DNA from: an uncultured Ruminococcus sp.
GTDB taxonomy: Bacteria > Bacillota > Clostridia > Oscillospirales > CAG-272
NCBI GenBank assembly: GCA_902766115.1
Contig: CACXCL010000134.1
Coordinates: 1-21,699, forward strand
Reading direction: 5' to 3'
Length of the DNA: 21,699 bases
Shown here: piece by piece, positions 1 through 6,350 of the stretch
Position numbering within the stretch: the first letter of the stretch is position 1
Layout of the letters: each line of letters opens with the position of its first letter
The notes under the pieces: generated by a model
Databases searched by the model: none
Told to the model about the DNA's origin: nothing
What the model saw: the letters and a program-made list of their open reading frames with translations, nothing else
Made by a program: the position numbers and the translations under genes

Positions 1-1
1 A

Positions 2-28
2 CCTTCCCCTCAAGGGGAAGGCTTTTTT
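2..28 (+). terminator. Rho-independent terminator of a gene left of the window
   Basis: An 8-bp perfect stem (CCTTCCCC at 2-9 with GGGGAAGG at 14-21) and a 4-nt loop are followed by one C and six Ts (23-28). This is a textbook intrinsic terminator for transcription entering from the left. The matching gene lies outside the window. Confidence 0.85.
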
Positions 29-176
29 CGACCGCCCGAGTTCTCTTTCACACGCTCTCCGATAACATAATTGCGATGATGGGGGAGACAGATGTTTACA
101 ACTAACAATTTTAGTATTCGAACATATCGCGGGGGAGCGAGCCGACCGCCGCCGGGGACGGGATGATAAACTTTGG

Positions 177-201
177 AAAAACGGCGTTTATCGCCGTTTT
201 T
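177..201. terminator. Bidirectional terminator-like hairpin
   Basis: A 10-bp stem is formed by AAAAACGGCG (177-186) and CGCCGTTTTT (192-201) around a 5-nt loop. The A and T ends of the stem can act as a U-tract on either strand, so it could stop transcription from both sides. No gene ends immediately beside it except spo0A, about 105 bp to the right on the minus strand. Confidence 0.6.
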
Positions 202-270
202 CGGGCAAACAGGAAGTTTTCGAGCGTTAACTTGGGACAAACGCCTGTTTGCGGGTACCGCAACAGGAAA

Positions 271-302
271 GGGGGAAACTTCTTTTCAAAGAAGTTTCCC
301 CC
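271..302. repeat. Long palindrome after spo0A, dispersed-repeat type
   Basis: Positions 271-285 and 288-302 are perfect reverse complements (15 bp, arms GGGGGAAACTTCTTT and its complement), leaving only a 2-nt spacer. It ends 6 bp from the spo0A stop codon, so it may serve as the spo0A terminator, although the minus strand has only a short T run after it. A close relative lies at 21445-21478: both start with five Gs and contain a CTTCT core, which suggests a dispersed palindromic repeat rather than a one-off terminator. Confidence 0.75.
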
Positions 303-308
303 GCAAAA

Positions 309-1085
309 TCACCTTATCTTATACTTCAGCCTGAGATTATCGGCTATCATGGCTATGAATTCCGAATTCGTGGGTTTGCCGCGGCTGTTCTGGATGGTAT
401 AGCCGAAGTAGGAGTTCAGCGTATCCACGTCGCCGCGGTCCCACGCCACCTCGATGGCGTGGCGAATGGCGCGTTCCACCCGGGAGGTGGTCGTGCTATA
501 CTGCTTCGCCACCGACGGATACAGCACCTTCGTCACCGAATTGATTATATTGCTGTCCGACACGGTCATAAGTATCGCCGTGCGCAGGTACTGATACCCC
601 TTGATATGCGCCGGCACGCCTATCTGGTGAATGATCTTCGTCACCTGGGTCTCGATATCCTGTCCTTCCTCCCCTCTTTCGCCTCCCTTGATTATCCCGC
701 GATTCTTGCAGATGGTACCGATCCCGTCCGCCAGCGCCGAATAGTCCACCGGCTTCAGAAGGCACAGATCCGCCCCCGCCCGGTTCGCCTCCGCGAACAC
801 GCGCTGACCCGCCGCCGGCACCGTCAGAACGAACGCCGGACACGACGAGCCGATGGACTCGCGACACCTCTTTATCAGCTCCGTGCCGTCGATCCCGCCA
901 AGCCACATATCACATATCATGACGTCGAAGGAGCCGTTCCTAAGCATACGGAGCGCGCTTTCCCCGTCGGACGCCTCCATGACGGACGAAAAACCGCGTC
1001 CGTTCAGTATCTCCCTGCAGTTTCTTCTCGCCGAACTGTTCTCGTCCGCGATCAGTATCCTCACCTGTTCAGCCATTTTCCCCAT
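309..1085 (-). CDS. spo0A: Sporulation master regulator Spo0A
   Basis: Response regulator that, once phosphorylated by the phosphorelay or by orphan kinases, switches cells to sporulation. Numbered from the ATG at 1083-1085 (258 aa), the receiver domain shows the acidic pair D14/E15, the phospho-acceptor D59 (context ICDMW), T88 and K111 (LLKP). A linker around 130-148 leads to the C-terminal Spo0A domain (149-258), almost unchanged from Bacillus: IGVPAHIKGY, KVLYP, the recognition helix SRVERAIRHAIEVAW and KPTNSEFIAM. Start: AAAGGA sits 6 nt before the ATG at 1083-1085. An ATG 30 nt upstream (1113-1115, 268 aa) with GGAGAG is an almost equal alternative, and the ATG at 1074-1076 aligns best with the Bacillus N terminus. 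The gene stands alone with its own promoter; spoIVB, its common upstream neighbour in Firmicutes, is absent here. Identity is close to certain. Confidence 0.97.
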   Translation of the reverse strand: MGKMAEQVRILIADENSSARRNCREILNGRGFSSVMEASDGESALRMLRNGSFDVMICDMWLGGIDGTELIKRCRESIGSSCPAFVLTVPAAGQRVFAEANRAGADLCLLKPVDYSALADGIGTICKNRGIIKGGERGEEGQDIETQVTKIIHQIGVPAHIKGYQYLRTAILMTVSDSNIINSVTKVLYPSVAKQYSTTTSRVERAIRHAIEVAWDRGDVDTLNSYFGYTIQNSRGKPTNSEFIAMIADNLRLKYKIR

Positions 1086-1162
1086 GCCCGTTCCTTTCTT
1101 CTTCAGTTGTTTCATATTTCTCTCCGCGTCCCGTTTCGGGGCGCTTCTTTGATTTCTTCCAT

Positions 1163-1191
1163 ATTTTACCATATTTACCAATTCGTTGCAA
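1163..1191 (-). promoter_or_regulatory. Probable sigma-A promoter of spo0A
   Basis: Read on the minus strand: TTGCAA (1186-1191), a 17-nt spacer, then TAAAAT (1163-1168), the latter preceded by TGG, an extended -10 element. It lies about 80 nt upstream of the spo0A start. No sigma-H element or 0A box was recognised by eye. Confidence 0.55.
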
Positions 1192-1223
1192 TAGCGTCCG
1201 CCGAGAAATAATAAACAAAAATA

Positions 1224-1269
1224 TCGCCTCCCGATTGGTAATAAATGACAATTATCAATCAAGAGGCGA
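1224..1269 (-). terminator. Two-tier stem-loop between yfcE and spo0A
   Basis: TCGCCTC (1224-1230) pairs with GAGGCGA (1263-1269), and inside it GATTG (1233-1237) pairs with CAATC (1256-1260), with a 2x2 internal loop and an 18-nt apical loop. On the minus strand the stem is followed by TATTTTTGTTTATT. It therefore best fits a terminator for the phosphodiesterase gene upstream, 51 bp from its stop. The long AT-rich loop is unusual, and the structure also sits just upstream of the spo0A promoter. Confidence 0.55.
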
Positions 1270-1319
1270 CTTGTTTCGCTAACAGCCGCAAAAAGACGAT
1301 GTTTTACGACCCCGGACCG

Positions 1320-1820
1320 TCAGAAATACCTGTGGGACGTCAGTATCTGTCCGTTCCTGATCTCCACGATCCCGTACGAGGAGGGATACCCGCGCCCCAC
1401 GGCGCCGGGATTGAATATCCGAAGGATCTCCCCGGACGGCAAGACCACGGAGGAGTCCCGGGGCGTGTGAGTATGGCCGAACAGAAGAAGCGACGCACCG
1501 ACCTCCGCGGCGCGCGCCGCGGCGCGGTCGACTGACGACTTCACCCCGTACCGGTGGCCGTGGACGCAGAGTACCTTCACTCCGCCGAGCTCCGCCGTCA
1601 CCTCGGGCAGATAGTCATGGGGCACGTACGCGGAGAAAAAGTCCTCGTAATTGCCGGCGACGGCGATCACTCGCGCCCCCTCCGGCAGGGCGCATCTTTT
1701 GAGATCTCCGGCTCCGTCGCCCAGGTGGATCACCGCATCGAAGGCGCCCCGGTGCTCGTCAAGCGCCGTCTCCATGTTGTCCGTCATACCGTGTGAGTCT
1801 GAAAAAACAAGGATCTTCAT
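1320..1820 (-). CDS. YfcE/MJ0936-type metallophosphoesterase
   Basis: Small (166 aa) calcineurin-like phosphoesterase, expected to hydrolyse phosphodiesters using two metal ions in the cytoplasm; the natural substrate of this family is generally unknown. All metal-binding motifs are visible: D8-x-H10 (FSDSHG), D35 (HLGD), N57 (AGN), H87 (VHGH) and H116-x-H118 (FGHTHTP), ending with NPGAVG, which is typical of YfcE. Length matches the family (about 160-180 aa). The usual GNCD motif is GNYED here, a small deviation that leaves the metal-ligand Asn intact. An AAGGAG sits 8 nt before the ATG at 1818-1820. It is divergent from the 1907 trio and upstream of spo0A on the same strand, but a terminator-like structure lies between them, so co-transcription with spo0A is doubtful. 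Confidence 0.9.
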   Translation of the reverse strand: MKILVFSDSHGMTDNMETALDEHRGAFDAVIHLGDGAGDLKRCALPEGARVIAVAGNYEDFFSAYVPHDYLPEVTAELGGVKVLCVHGHRYGVKSSVDRAAARAAEVGASLLLFGHTHTPRDSSVVLPSGEILRIFNPGAVGRGYPSSYGIVEIRNGQILTSHRYF

Positions 1821-1873
1821 TGAAAAACTCCTTCCAAAGCACGCCTTTATGTGACCGTTCTCCGCCGCCCGTC

Positions 1874-1885
1874 ATATCATGATAT
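1874..1885. promoter_or_regulatory. 12-bp perfect palindrome in a divergent gap
   Basis: ATATCATGATAT is a perfect inverted repeat in the 86-bp gap between the YfcE-like gene (-) and the 1907 gene (+), just before the AAGGAGG of the latter. Placement suits an operator or part of a promoter. A -10-like TATAAA (1883-1888) overlaps it, but no good -35 was found at the right spacing. Confidence 0.35.
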
Positions 1886-1906
1886 AAACGGAAGGAGGCC
1901 GGTAAC

Positions 1907-2131
1907 GTGAAAATCGACAGAAAAACCGCGGATAAACTCGTCGCCATGCCCGACGAAAAGCTCGCCGGGCTGGTTGCGCTGTACGCGGCGCGGCACGGTC
2001 TGCGTCCGCAGGGAACGCCGAAGCCGGAATCAGTCCGCCGCCTGCGCCGTCTGCTCGCCATGCTCACGGACGGCGATCTTGCGCGGCTCGGAGAGCTGGC
2101 GGAAGCGTCCGGAGACAAAGGAGGCTCGTGA
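1907..2131 (+). CDS. Small helical protein of unknown function (trio, first gene)
   Basis: I cannot name this 74-aa protein. It starts with GTG, with AAGGAGG 8 nt upstream, and its TGA overlaps the ATG of the next gene by one base, so the two are almost surely translated together. It has no signal peptide, no membrane segment and no cysteine; it is rich in Leu, Ala, Arg and Asp and should be largely helical. The order is a DKLVAMPDEKLAGLV helix, a basic Arg-rich middle, then a second helix starting LTDGDLARLG. The pattern 'L-x-D-E-x-L' followed by 'L-T-x-x-D' resembles small clostridial proteins I remember as conserved but uncharacterised. That is a memory-level impression, not a match. Confidence 0.7.
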   Translation: MKIDRKTADKLVAMPDEKLAGLVALYAARHGLRPQGTPKPESVRRLRRLLAMLTDGDLARLGELAEASGDKGGS

Positions 2132-2505
2132 TGAACGATATACGGGGCGAAGAACTCGGCGAACTCGTGAAAAAACTGATGAACGACCCGCAGGTGGCGG
2201 ACCTGGTAAACAACCTTAAGGAGGGCGCCGCGGCGGACGGAGCAAAGGAGACGGCGGAGGCTGCGCTGAGATCGTCCTCTCCGCGGCAAAACGGGATAGG
2301 CGACGCGCTGGCGCCGCTTCTCGGGAGCCTGGGCGGCGCGCCCACTTCAATGGAAACGGAAAACAGAAACCGCCTCCTCGCGGCTCTGAAGCCGTACCTC
2401 AGCCCGGAGAGGCGGGAGATAGTCGACAGGATGACGTCGCTCTCGAGGATCACGTCTCTCCTGGACGCGGCGCGGGACGGCAAAACCGACGGGAAGGGGG
2501 ATTGA
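2131..2505 (+). CDS. Helical protein of unknown function (trio, second gene)
   Basis: A 124-aa protein starting at ATG 2131. AAAGGAGG (2117-2124) lies 6 nt upstream, favouring this start over the in-frame GTG at 2128. No signal or membrane segment is present. An N-terminal helix (GELVKKLMNDPQVADLV) is followed by a charged/Ala-rich stretch, a Gly/Pro-rich linker around 50-75 and a C-terminal helical unit beginning LLAALKPYLSPERREIVD. The motif 'LK-P-Y-L-S-x-E-R-R' recurs, as far as I recall, in uncharacterised clostridial proteins that sit beside the other two members of such trios. It could be a scaffold or coat-associated protein, but nothing in the sequence gives a function. It is coupled to both neighbours. 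Confidence 0.75.
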   Translation: MNDIRGEELGELVKKLMNDPQVADLVNNLKEGAAADGAKETAEAALRSSSPRQNGIGDALAPLLGSLGGAPTSMETENRNRLLAALKPYLSPERREIVDRMTSLSRITSLLDAARDGKTDGKGD

Positions 2506-2507
2506 CC

Positions 2508-2903
2508 GTGTACAGCAGGAACACAAAGCGCGACGGAGAGGCAAGTGACGCCGACTTCGGACTGACAGGCTACCGCCTCCCTCCACGATACGACGGAAGC
2601 CGGTTCAGACGGTATCCGCCGGTATCGCCGCCCGCGGCGGAAAGACCCCGCGAACGCCCGCCGGAGAGGCCGCCCGAGAAACCGCCCGAAAAACCGCCCG
2701 AGAAGCGTCCCGAACCGGCCCCGCGCCCCGGGAAAGACGGCGCGCTCCGGCTGATACGCGGACTTTTCGGCGACAGGCTCGGTCAGGAGGAGCTCATGAT
2801 CCTCACGCTGATACTTATTCTTTCCGCCGCGGGAGGGGACGGCTGCGACAGCCCCGGGGAGACCGTTCTCCTTCTGGCGCTGCTTCTGCTTTCTTCTTCG
2901 TAA
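2508..2903 (+). CDS. Proline-rich protein with hydrophobic C-terminus (trio, third gene)
   Basis: A 131-aa protein if started at GTG 2508, where AAGGGGG lies 7 nt upstream. TTG 2502 would leave only about 1 nt after the ribosome-binding site. Three parts are visible: a polar N-terminus; a run of P-P-E-R/K repeats at about 48-72 (RPPERPPEKPPEKPPEK) flanked by more Pro and Arg; and, after GLFGDRLGQEELM, two hydrophobic stretches (ILTLILILSAA and VLLLALLLLSS) around a GGDGCDSPGE turn. This suggests a protein held to, or hairpinned in, a membrane with a stiff charged spacer. Its last 89 bp overlap the 3' end of the opposing 2815-3903 gene. Function unknown. Confidence 0.7.
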   Translation: MYSRNTKRDGEASDADFGLTGYRLPPRYDGSRFRRYPPVSPPAAERPRERPPERPPEKPPEKPPEKRPEPAPRPGKDGALRLIRGLFGDRLGQEELMILTLILILSAAGGDGCDSPGETVLLLALLLLSSS

Positions 2904-3903
2904 AGTAACGGGCGAGCTCCGCGCAGATCCCGCCGAGAAGATAGTATTCCGGGTCCTCCTTGAACTCCGGCGCGTCTGAGACGGACGGGAACACGGTGAT
3001 CCGGAACCCGGTCTCGCGGCGCTCTCCCACAAATGACGACAGCATAATATCCGCCCCCGCCGCGACAGCCGAGGCGGCCGCAAGATCGTCGAAGGAATCG
3101 CCGGAGAGCGCCCCGCCGAGAGACAAAACGTCCCCTGTGGCGAAAAATCCCCGCGGCGCCTTTTTCGGACGCGCCAGGATCTCGATCCGCAGGGTCCCGC
3201 CCTCAAATTCCGCCCGCACGTACGTCGTCCGGACGGAGCAGAGGGCGCCAAGAGCCGACGACAGCAGGGAGACGATACATGAAAGAGTTCCCGGAGACAC
3301 GGCGACGCTGACCGCCCTCCCGCCGTTCTGCGCCGCGGCGGGAGCGGAGATCCGTATCTCGCCTCGTACCGCTCCGGGGCGCGCCGTGAGTTGTCTGACC
3401 GTCGACGCCATGATCCGCGTCAGATCCTCTTCCGAGGAAACGGACGCCGCCCGGGAAACGGATCCCACGAGCGAGGGAAAAGGAGAAGGACCGCGCCCGT
3501 CGTCTCCGTCGGCATATCCCGGCAGAAGACCGGCAAGGATGTCCCTGGCGGTATCCGTCAGTCTTCCGTCGATAACGGCGCGGTCACAACCGTCCGCGGG
3601 GAACGGGAAAAGCTCCGTCACATGACCGGGAAAACGGAACGACTTCACCGCCGCCGCGAATGAATATTTTCTTGAGAACAGTCTGAACAGCGCGTGATTC
3701 TTCGCGCCGCACAGCGGATCGTCCGGAAACGCGGGAGGAGCGGAACAGAAGTCGCGCAGCCGCCGTCTTCCCCTCTCTCCGAGAGCGCGCATCACGTCCG
3801 CCGCCATCGTCGGATCCTCCGCAAGAGCGCCGGCGGGCCAGACCGGACCGGCGTTTCCCATCTCATCAAGGATTATCCTCGGCGCGTCTTTTTCCGTGGT
3901 CAT
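2815..3903 (-). CDS. Unknown 362-aa protein, possible degenerate kinase-like fold
   Basis: Not recognised. The protein is soluble, with no signal peptide or membrane segment. The N-terminal third has hydrophobic/charged patterns (VMRALGERGRRRLRDF). The region from about 150 to 320 has the rhythm of a histidine-kinase output half: a helix where the dimerisation helix would be (SSEEDLTRIMASTVRQLTA), an N-box-like helix (LSCIVSLLSSALGAL), a strand (LRIEILARP), a Gly-rich loop and a final strand (TGFRITVFP). The N-box Asn and the usual DxGxG motif are missing, so ATP binding or catalysis is doubtful. This is inference from pattern only. The start ATG (3901-3903) has AAGGA about 11-13 nt upstream, rather far. 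It lies downstream of the 3988-5247 gene, separated by a terminator, and overlaps the 2508-2903 gene tail to tail by 89 bp. Confidence 0.65.
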   Translation of the reverse strand: MTTEKDAPRIILDEMGNAGPVWPAGALAEDPTMAADVMRALGERGRRRLRDFCSAPPAFPDDPLCGAKNHALFRLFSRKYSFAAAVKSFRFPGHVTELFPFPADGCDRAVIDGRLTDTARDILAGLLPGYADGDDGRGPSPFPSLVGSVSRAASVSSEEDLTRIMASTVRQLTARPGAVRGEIRISAPAAAQNGGRAVSVAVSPGTLSCIVSLLSSALGALCSVRTTYVRAEFEGGTLRIEILARPKKAPRGFFATGDVLSLGGALSGDSFDDLAAASAVAAGADIMLSSFVGERRETGFRITVFPSVSDAPEFKEDPEYYLLGGICAELARYFTKKKAEAAPEGERSPRGCRSRPLPRRKE

Positions 3904-3937
3904 CTGTTTGTCCGTTCCTTTTTGTCGCTATAAGTCA

Positions 3938-3966
3938 AAACCCGGGATCAGTCGCCGCCCGGGTTT
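3938..3966 (-). terminator. Terminator after the 3988-5247 gene
   Basis: AAACCCGGG (3938-3946) and CCCGGGTTT (3958-3966) form a 9-bp stem with an 11-nt loop, 21 bp beyond the stop codon. On the minus strand the stem ends in TTTTGACTTAT. On the plus strand it is followed by GTTTT, so it may act both ways. Confidence 0.7.
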
Positions 3967-3987
3967 GTTTTCGTTGTCGGAGGATTA

Positions 3988-5247
3988 TCAGCCGTCCGCT
4001 GACGGCGGTTCGGGGTTGCCTCCGTACCAGACACTCGGCGCGGACGTGCCGTCGGCGGAAGCCACCGAGTCGTCTCCACCGTCGGAGCCCTCCGTATCCT
4101 GCCCCATCTCCTCGTACTTTTCGCCCGTCAGGGCGTTTTCGTTTGTCTTTTCCTCCGTCTCTCCCGGGGCGGCGGAGGCGTCGTCAGGCTGAGGCGACGA
4201 AAGAGGAGCCGAGGGCTCCTTCACGTACGTGCAAAACTGCACGTTTGCGACGGACAGGTCTCTCAGCGCGCGGTACGCGCCGAAGGCGGCCTGAACGTTG
4301 TCCGACGTGATTATCGCCCTGAGGTTGTGGACGCTGAAGTTCCCCTTCAGGTTGTAGCAGTTGCCCTCCACCTCGTTATAAGCCGTCTCCGCGTCCGCGG
4401 CGTCCGCGGCGCTGACCCCGATGGCGAGCAGATCGGTGTATTTTTCCAGAGTTACGATCTGGCTTGCCGTGGGCGTGTCAAGATAGACCCTCGCCGGCAG
4501 CACCACGCCGAGGTCGACCTCTCCCGCCGCGTCCCTCAGAGACGCGAGGTACCCGATCATGGCGGAAAGAGTCCCGAAATCCAGCGTCATTTCGTCGCCG
4601 ATGAGCCCGTCGATGACGATCTCATCGAATCCCGCTCCGCTGAGCTCGCCGATGACCGCCCGGTCTATCCTGAGGCGCATTCCCGCGTCCTCGCCCTCTC
4701 CCAGGACCGCCGGGGTGGTCCCGTAAATGCATGAAGTCCTGAGCCCCAGTTCCTTCGCCGACGAGACGATATCTCTCAAGGCGGGAAGGGACGCGCAGTC
4801 CTCCTTCTCGTCCGGCGCCGCCGGAGGTTCGATCTCCGCGAGCTCCAGGGCGGCGGGCGAGAGATAAATCAGCTTGCCGTCTCTCGTCACCCGGATCGAA
4901 ATACAGTCATATTCGTCGTCAAGACCCCACATGGTCTCGCCCACGTCGTCGATGGAGACGCCCTCCACGGCGATATCGGCGGCGATGACCTTGAGTCCGT
5001 CCGCCTGTCCGTCCGCGGGCACGCCCTCGGGCAGGATCTCCGTCTCCTGCGGCTCCGTGGCAGGGATCTCCGTCACCGTGACGTCCAGTTCCTTCTCCGC
5101 CTGGGCGGCTTTTTTGCCGAGATAATTCCCCAGCAGCACGGAAAGCGCCGTTATCACCGCCGCGGCGAGGATGACGAAAACGATCCTGAATATAATCGTT
5201 CTTTTCGATTTGCGTACGCCCGTGTGACGTCTGCGGTGTCTTCTCAT
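3988..5247 (-). CDS. Membrane-anchored protein with possible TIM-barrel glycosidase-like domain
   Basis: A 419-aa single-pass protein. A very basic N-terminus (RRHRRRH...RKSKR, residues 2-16) is followed by one membrane helix (about 18-42), which puts the rest outside the cell by the positive-inside rule. A Glu/Pro linker (about 50-85) leads to a globular part (about 85-340) with repeated strand-helix units, e.g. DCISIRVTRDGKLIYLS, ELGLRTSCIYGTT, AGFDEIVIDGLIGDE, VDLGVVLPARVYLD and TDLLAIGV. That order resembles (beta/alpha)8 barrels of glycosidase-like, DUF4015-type surface proteins, but no catalytic acid pair can be assigned with confidence. The tail (about 345-419) is acidic low-complexity Asp/Glu/Ser/Gly/Pro. 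Upstream is a foldase-like lipoprotein on the same strand, 62 bp away with a small hairpin between. A surface role is likely; enzymatic function is unproven. Confidence 0.7.
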   Translation of the reverse strand: MRRHRRRHTGVRKSKRTIIFRIVFVILAAAVITALSVLLGNYLGKKAAQAEKELDVTVTEIPATEPQETEILPEGVPADGQADGLKVIAADIAVEGVSIDDVGETMWGLDDEYDCISIRVTRDGKLIYLSPAALELAEIEPPAAPDEKEDCASLPALRDIVSSAKELGLRTSCIYGTTPAVLGEGEDAGMRLRIDRAVIGELSGAGFDEIVIDGLIGDEMTLDFGTLSAMIGYLASLRDAAGEVDLGVVLPARVYLDTPTASQIVTLEKYTDLLAIGVSAADAADAETAYNEVEGNCYNLKGNFSVHNLRAIITSDNVQAAFGAYRALRDLSVANVQFCTYVKEPSAPLSSPQPDDASAAPGETEEKTNENALTGEKYEEMGQDTEGSDGGDDSVASADGTSAPSVWYGGNPEPPSADG

Positions 5248-5265
5248 GTCCGTTTACTTCCCTCT

Positions 5266-5284
5266 CCGCCCCTTTCCGGGGCGG
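5266..5284. repeat. GC hairpin between two minus-strand genes
   Basis: CCGCCCC (5266-5272) pairs with GGGGCGG (5278-5284) over a 5-nt loop, in the 62-bp gap between the 5310-6317 lipoprotein gene and the next gene. There is no T run on the minus strand, so it is more likely an mRNA-stability or partial-attenuation element than a full stop. Confidence 0.4.
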
Positions 5285-5309
5285 CGTATTTATCTTTCTC
5301 CGCCGGTCT

Positions 5310-6317
5310 TTATTTCAGCTTCCAAATATCCGTCTTGTCGTACAGCTTTTCCGTTTCCATTTTAAGCTCCGCGCCTTTTTTCTCCTTTGCCAGAGCGAAA
5401 ACGGAGTCGTAATAGTCTTCCGCCAGCGCGTCGATGTGCCGGTCGATGTATTCCTCGCTCTTTTCGAGCCGGATCAGCACGGAATACCCGCGCGGGGTCT
5501 CGACAACGTCGCTGATCTCGCCCGCGGCGAGGGAAAACGCCGCGTCCTCGAAGTCCTTGTTCCACACGCCGCGCATCATGTAATACCCGTCCGGATTGTT
5601 GAACATGTCGATGTTCTCGCCGTATTCCATGACCAGATCGTAAAAGCCGTCTCCGCTTGCAGGGTCTTCCCCGGAGCGGGCGGCGTCCCGCACCTCCTCG
5701 GCGATGGAACGCGCTTCCCCGTCGGAGTGTCTCTCCCTCGATATCAGCACCTCAAGTATCCTGACGCAGTTGTCGCTCAACAGGTATTCCCTGACGCGGG
5801 CGGGATCCGTGTCGATGTCCCCCTCCCGTATCATGGCGGCGTATGTCTCGTCGCTCATGACCGTGAACGCCGCCATGACGTCGTACACGTTTTCGGTCAT
5901 GTTGTTTTTATTCAGCTCCTCAAGGAAAGCGTCCTTCCCGCCGAGAGAGTTGACGTCGGCTGATTTCTTTTCGTCCGCAAGGGTCTTTATCGCCTGATCG
6001 TCCCGCTTTATGCCGTAATCCGCAGCCAGAGCGGGAATGGCGTAAAAATTCCGCAGATAGTCCAGCGTCCTCTCCCGGAGCTCGCTCTCCAGCGCGTCGG
6101 TCCTCTCTCCGTCGAAGACCCCGTCGCCGTATCTGATCTTCATCGACTCCTTCTCCGTCAGCACGGCGAAGCGGTAAACGTCGTAGGTCACATCAAAGGA
6201 TCCGAGCCTCATCACGACTTTTTTGTTTTTCGCGTCCGAAATCCCAGCGCAGGAGGAGAGGCCCGCGGCGAGCGCCGCCGCCAGAAGGGCGCACAGTATC
6301 TTCACGATTTTCTTCAT
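5310..6317 (-). CDS. Parvulin-like (PpiC/SurA-type) lipoprotein, probably non-catalytic
   Basis: A 335-aa exported lipoprotein. Residues 1-23 form a lipoprotein signal (MKKIVKIL, a hydrophobic Leu/Ala core, lipobox LSSC with C23 as lipidation site). Residues about 35-180 look like the helical chaperone part of PrsA/SurA proteins. Residues about 185-288 match the PpiC layout, with the usual 'DFEDAAFSLAAGEISDVVETPRGY' type of segment at 255-278. However, the expected RHIL motif reads VRILEVLI (186-192) and the expected G-Y/W-HI reads GYSVLI (277-282), so both active-site histidines are absent, unlike the two PPIases at 6627 and 17442. It may be a holdase or foldase without isomerase activity. 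The start is set by GGAGG 9 nt before ATG 6315-6317 and by a consensus promoter just upstream. It is divergent from the 6627 foldase. Confidence 0.85.
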   Translation of the reverse strand: MKKIVKILCALLAAALAAGLSSCAGISDAKNKKVVMRLGSFDVTYDVYRFAVLTEKESMKIRYGDGVFDGERTDALESELRERTLDYLRNFYAIPALAADYGIKRDDQAIKTLADEKKSADVNSLGGKDAFLEELNKNNMTENVYDVMAAFTVMSDETYAAMIREGDIDTDPARVREYLLSDNCVRILEVLISRERHSDGEARSIAEEVRDAARSGEDPASGDGFYDLVMEYGENIDMFNNPDGYYMMRGVWNKDFEDAAFSLAAGEISDVVETPRGYSVLIRLEKSEEYIDRHIDALAEDYYDSVFALAKEKKGAELKMETEKLYDKTDIWKLK

Positions 6318-6350
6318 TCCGGTGTTCCTCCGATAGACTTTTACATAAAA

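Larger units (their letters stand above)
1..308. other. Gene-free left edge with stacked hairpins
   Basis: No convincing coding region is visible. The stretch carries a terminator at 2-28, a second hairpin at 177-201 and a long palindrome at 271-302 just beyond the spo0A stop. Nearly all open frames here run through these hairpins and have no ribosome-binding site. Positions about 50-125 are noticeably less GC-rich than the rest of the window. It is probably the space between the end of an upstream gene outside the window and the end of spo0A. Confidence 0.7.

Noticed and set aside
10..240. 76-aa open frame on the minus strand at the left edge
   Set aside because: It runs through the 177-201 hairpin and into the 2-28 terminator, has no ribosome-binding site and shows no protein-like pattern.
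249..1211. 320-aa open frame antisense to spo0A
   Set aside because: Spo0A on the other strand is unmistakable. The antisense frame is rich in Arg/His/Pro as expected from a mirrored GC-rich gene.
1759..3251. Long Arg/Pro/Ser-rich minus-strand frames over the small trio
   Set aside because: They lack plausible starts and have mirror-type composition. The plus-strand frames have consecutive ribosome-binding sites and stop/start coupling.
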